Below are positions 13,562 through 13,780 of a stretch of DNA of 13,780 bases, in pieces. The notes below the pieces were generated by a model. The model saw nothing but the letters and a program-made list of their open reading frames with translations. It made no database searches and was not told the origin of the DNA. The DNA is from JBIOJM01 sp044450785 (GTDB lineage: Bacteria; Planctomycetota; Planctomycetia; Isosphaerales; Isosphaeraceae). Location of the stretch: assembly GCA_044450785.1 (NCBI GenBank), contig JBIOJM010000279.1:1-13780 (forward strand). Reading direction: 5' to 3'. Position 1 is the first letter of the stretch. The number at the start of each line of letters is the position of its first letter. Both the position numbers and the translations under genes were made by a program.

Positions 13562-13737
13562 TGGCCACCTCCTTCAGCGGCGGCCGTCTGAGGGGCGGTA
13601 GGCTGGCGATGCCGTTCTTCGGCGGCTTCGACCGATAGGCGGAGCAGGCGTCGAAGTAGGCGGGCCTCTCGAAGCGATTGAGCAAGACGCTCCCTGACAA
13701 GAGGCGGCCTCGGGATGATGTCGTTAGAGTCAGGCAT
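13558..13737 (-). CDS. Small basic helical protein (59 aa)
   Basis: Function unknown. The centre is one long, arginine-rich amphipathic helix (VRERLAQSLREARLLRRLLR, then LSVEAAEER), which may form a coiled coil or bind nucleic acid; the C-terminus is a low-complexity Ala/Gly tail. The ATG at 13737 was chosen because GGGAG lies seven bases upstream; the ATG at 13743 is only one base from that site. The start overlaps the end of the preceding ORF by eight bases, and the stop overlaps the TTG of the HTH gene. Tight coupling on both sides is the main evidence that it is real. Confidence 0.6.
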   Translation of the reverse strand: MPDSNDIIPRPPLVRERLAQSLREARLLRRLLRLSVEAAEERHRQPTAPQTAAAEGGGH

Positions 13738-13780
13738 TGGCATACTCCCAGAGTCGTGATGTGTCGATCACTACCTCGGC
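13730..13780 (-). CDS. C-terminal end of an unidentified ORF, cut by the window edge
   Basis: The frame is open from the window edge to TGA at 13730-13732 and encodes AEVVIDTSRLWEYANA. Only 16 residues are visible, too few to assign. Its stop lies inside the start of the 59-aa gene (ATGCCTGA), and the GGGAG ribosome site of that gene is within its codons, the same coupling style as the rest of the operon. This makes a real upstream gene likely. Confidence 0.4.
   Translation of the reverse strand, partial: AEVVIDTSRLWEYANA

Larger units (their letters stand above)
8613..13780. mobile_element. Integrated genetic element at tRNA-Met, one end only
   Basis: The element begins in the tRNA and continues past the window edge. 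It carries, in order from the tRNA, a tyrosine integrase, XRE regulator, zinc-ribbon protein, primase, RepA-like ATPase, AlpA-like HTH, a small basic protein and a truncated ORF, all on the minus strand and mostly overlapping. The set gives integration, control and autonomous replication. No capsid, terminase, relaxase or secretion gene is visible. Word usage differs from the chromosomal side: CCCCGAGG/CCTCGGGG and GGCGG are abundant here, while CTCGAGC-like words dominate in ettA. A satellite-like element, an integrative plasmid or the edge of a larger island all fit. Confidence 0.75.

Overview
The window is GC-rich bacterial DNA with almost every gene on the minus strand. The chromosomal genes suggest a planctomycete, probably Isosphaerales or a relative. 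The clues are a DUF6717-like membrane protein, a two-domain secreted acetyl-xylan-esterase-like hydrolase, a short 'FRPF...HPE' protein of a type common in that phylum, and a cluster of short GC-rich palindromes. The lineage call rests on remembered family resemblance, not on a search.

Positions 1-8590 are chromosomal. A palindrome cluster (134-300) is followed by a small hypothetical gene with a good promoter. A minus-strand metabolic cluster follows: a secreted alpha/beta hydrolase (683-2809), a phosphate acetyl/butyryltransferase (2857-3765), an unknown 214-aa protein (3784-4428), an ECHDC3-like crotonase-fold protein lacking both usual catalytic glutamates (4537-5310), the DUF6717-like protein (5404-5871) and an unknown 135-aa protein (5893-6300). 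Next comes the C-terminal stump of an SGNH/GDSL hydrolase (6418-6648), whose open frame runs into the 3' end of ettA (6641-8314), an ABC-F translation factor.

At 8591-8664 on the plus strand lies a tRNA with anticodon CAU, read as elongator tRNA-Met. Everything to its right is best explained as one end of an integrated element that used the 3' part of this tRNA as attachment site. The tyrosine integrase gene (8610-10058) runs into the tRNA, so its last 16 residues are encoded by the tRNA's complement. Behind it, all on the minus strand, are an XRE-type regulator, a zinc-ribbon protein, a CHC2-like/Toprim primase, a RepA-like AAA ATPase, an AlpA/excisionase-like HTH protein, a 59-aa protein and the last codons of another gene. 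Most junctions overlap by 1 to 8 bases and several carry strong Shine-Dalgarno sequences inside the upstream gene, indicating a translationally coupled operon. Iteron-like repeats at the end of the repA-like gene are a candidate origin.

The element therefore shows integration, regulation and self-replication functions, but no capsid, packaging or conjugation gene in the part visible. It could be a phage-satellite-like element, an integrative plasmid or the replication end of a larger island. The far end, including the duplicated tRNA segment, lies beyond 13780.
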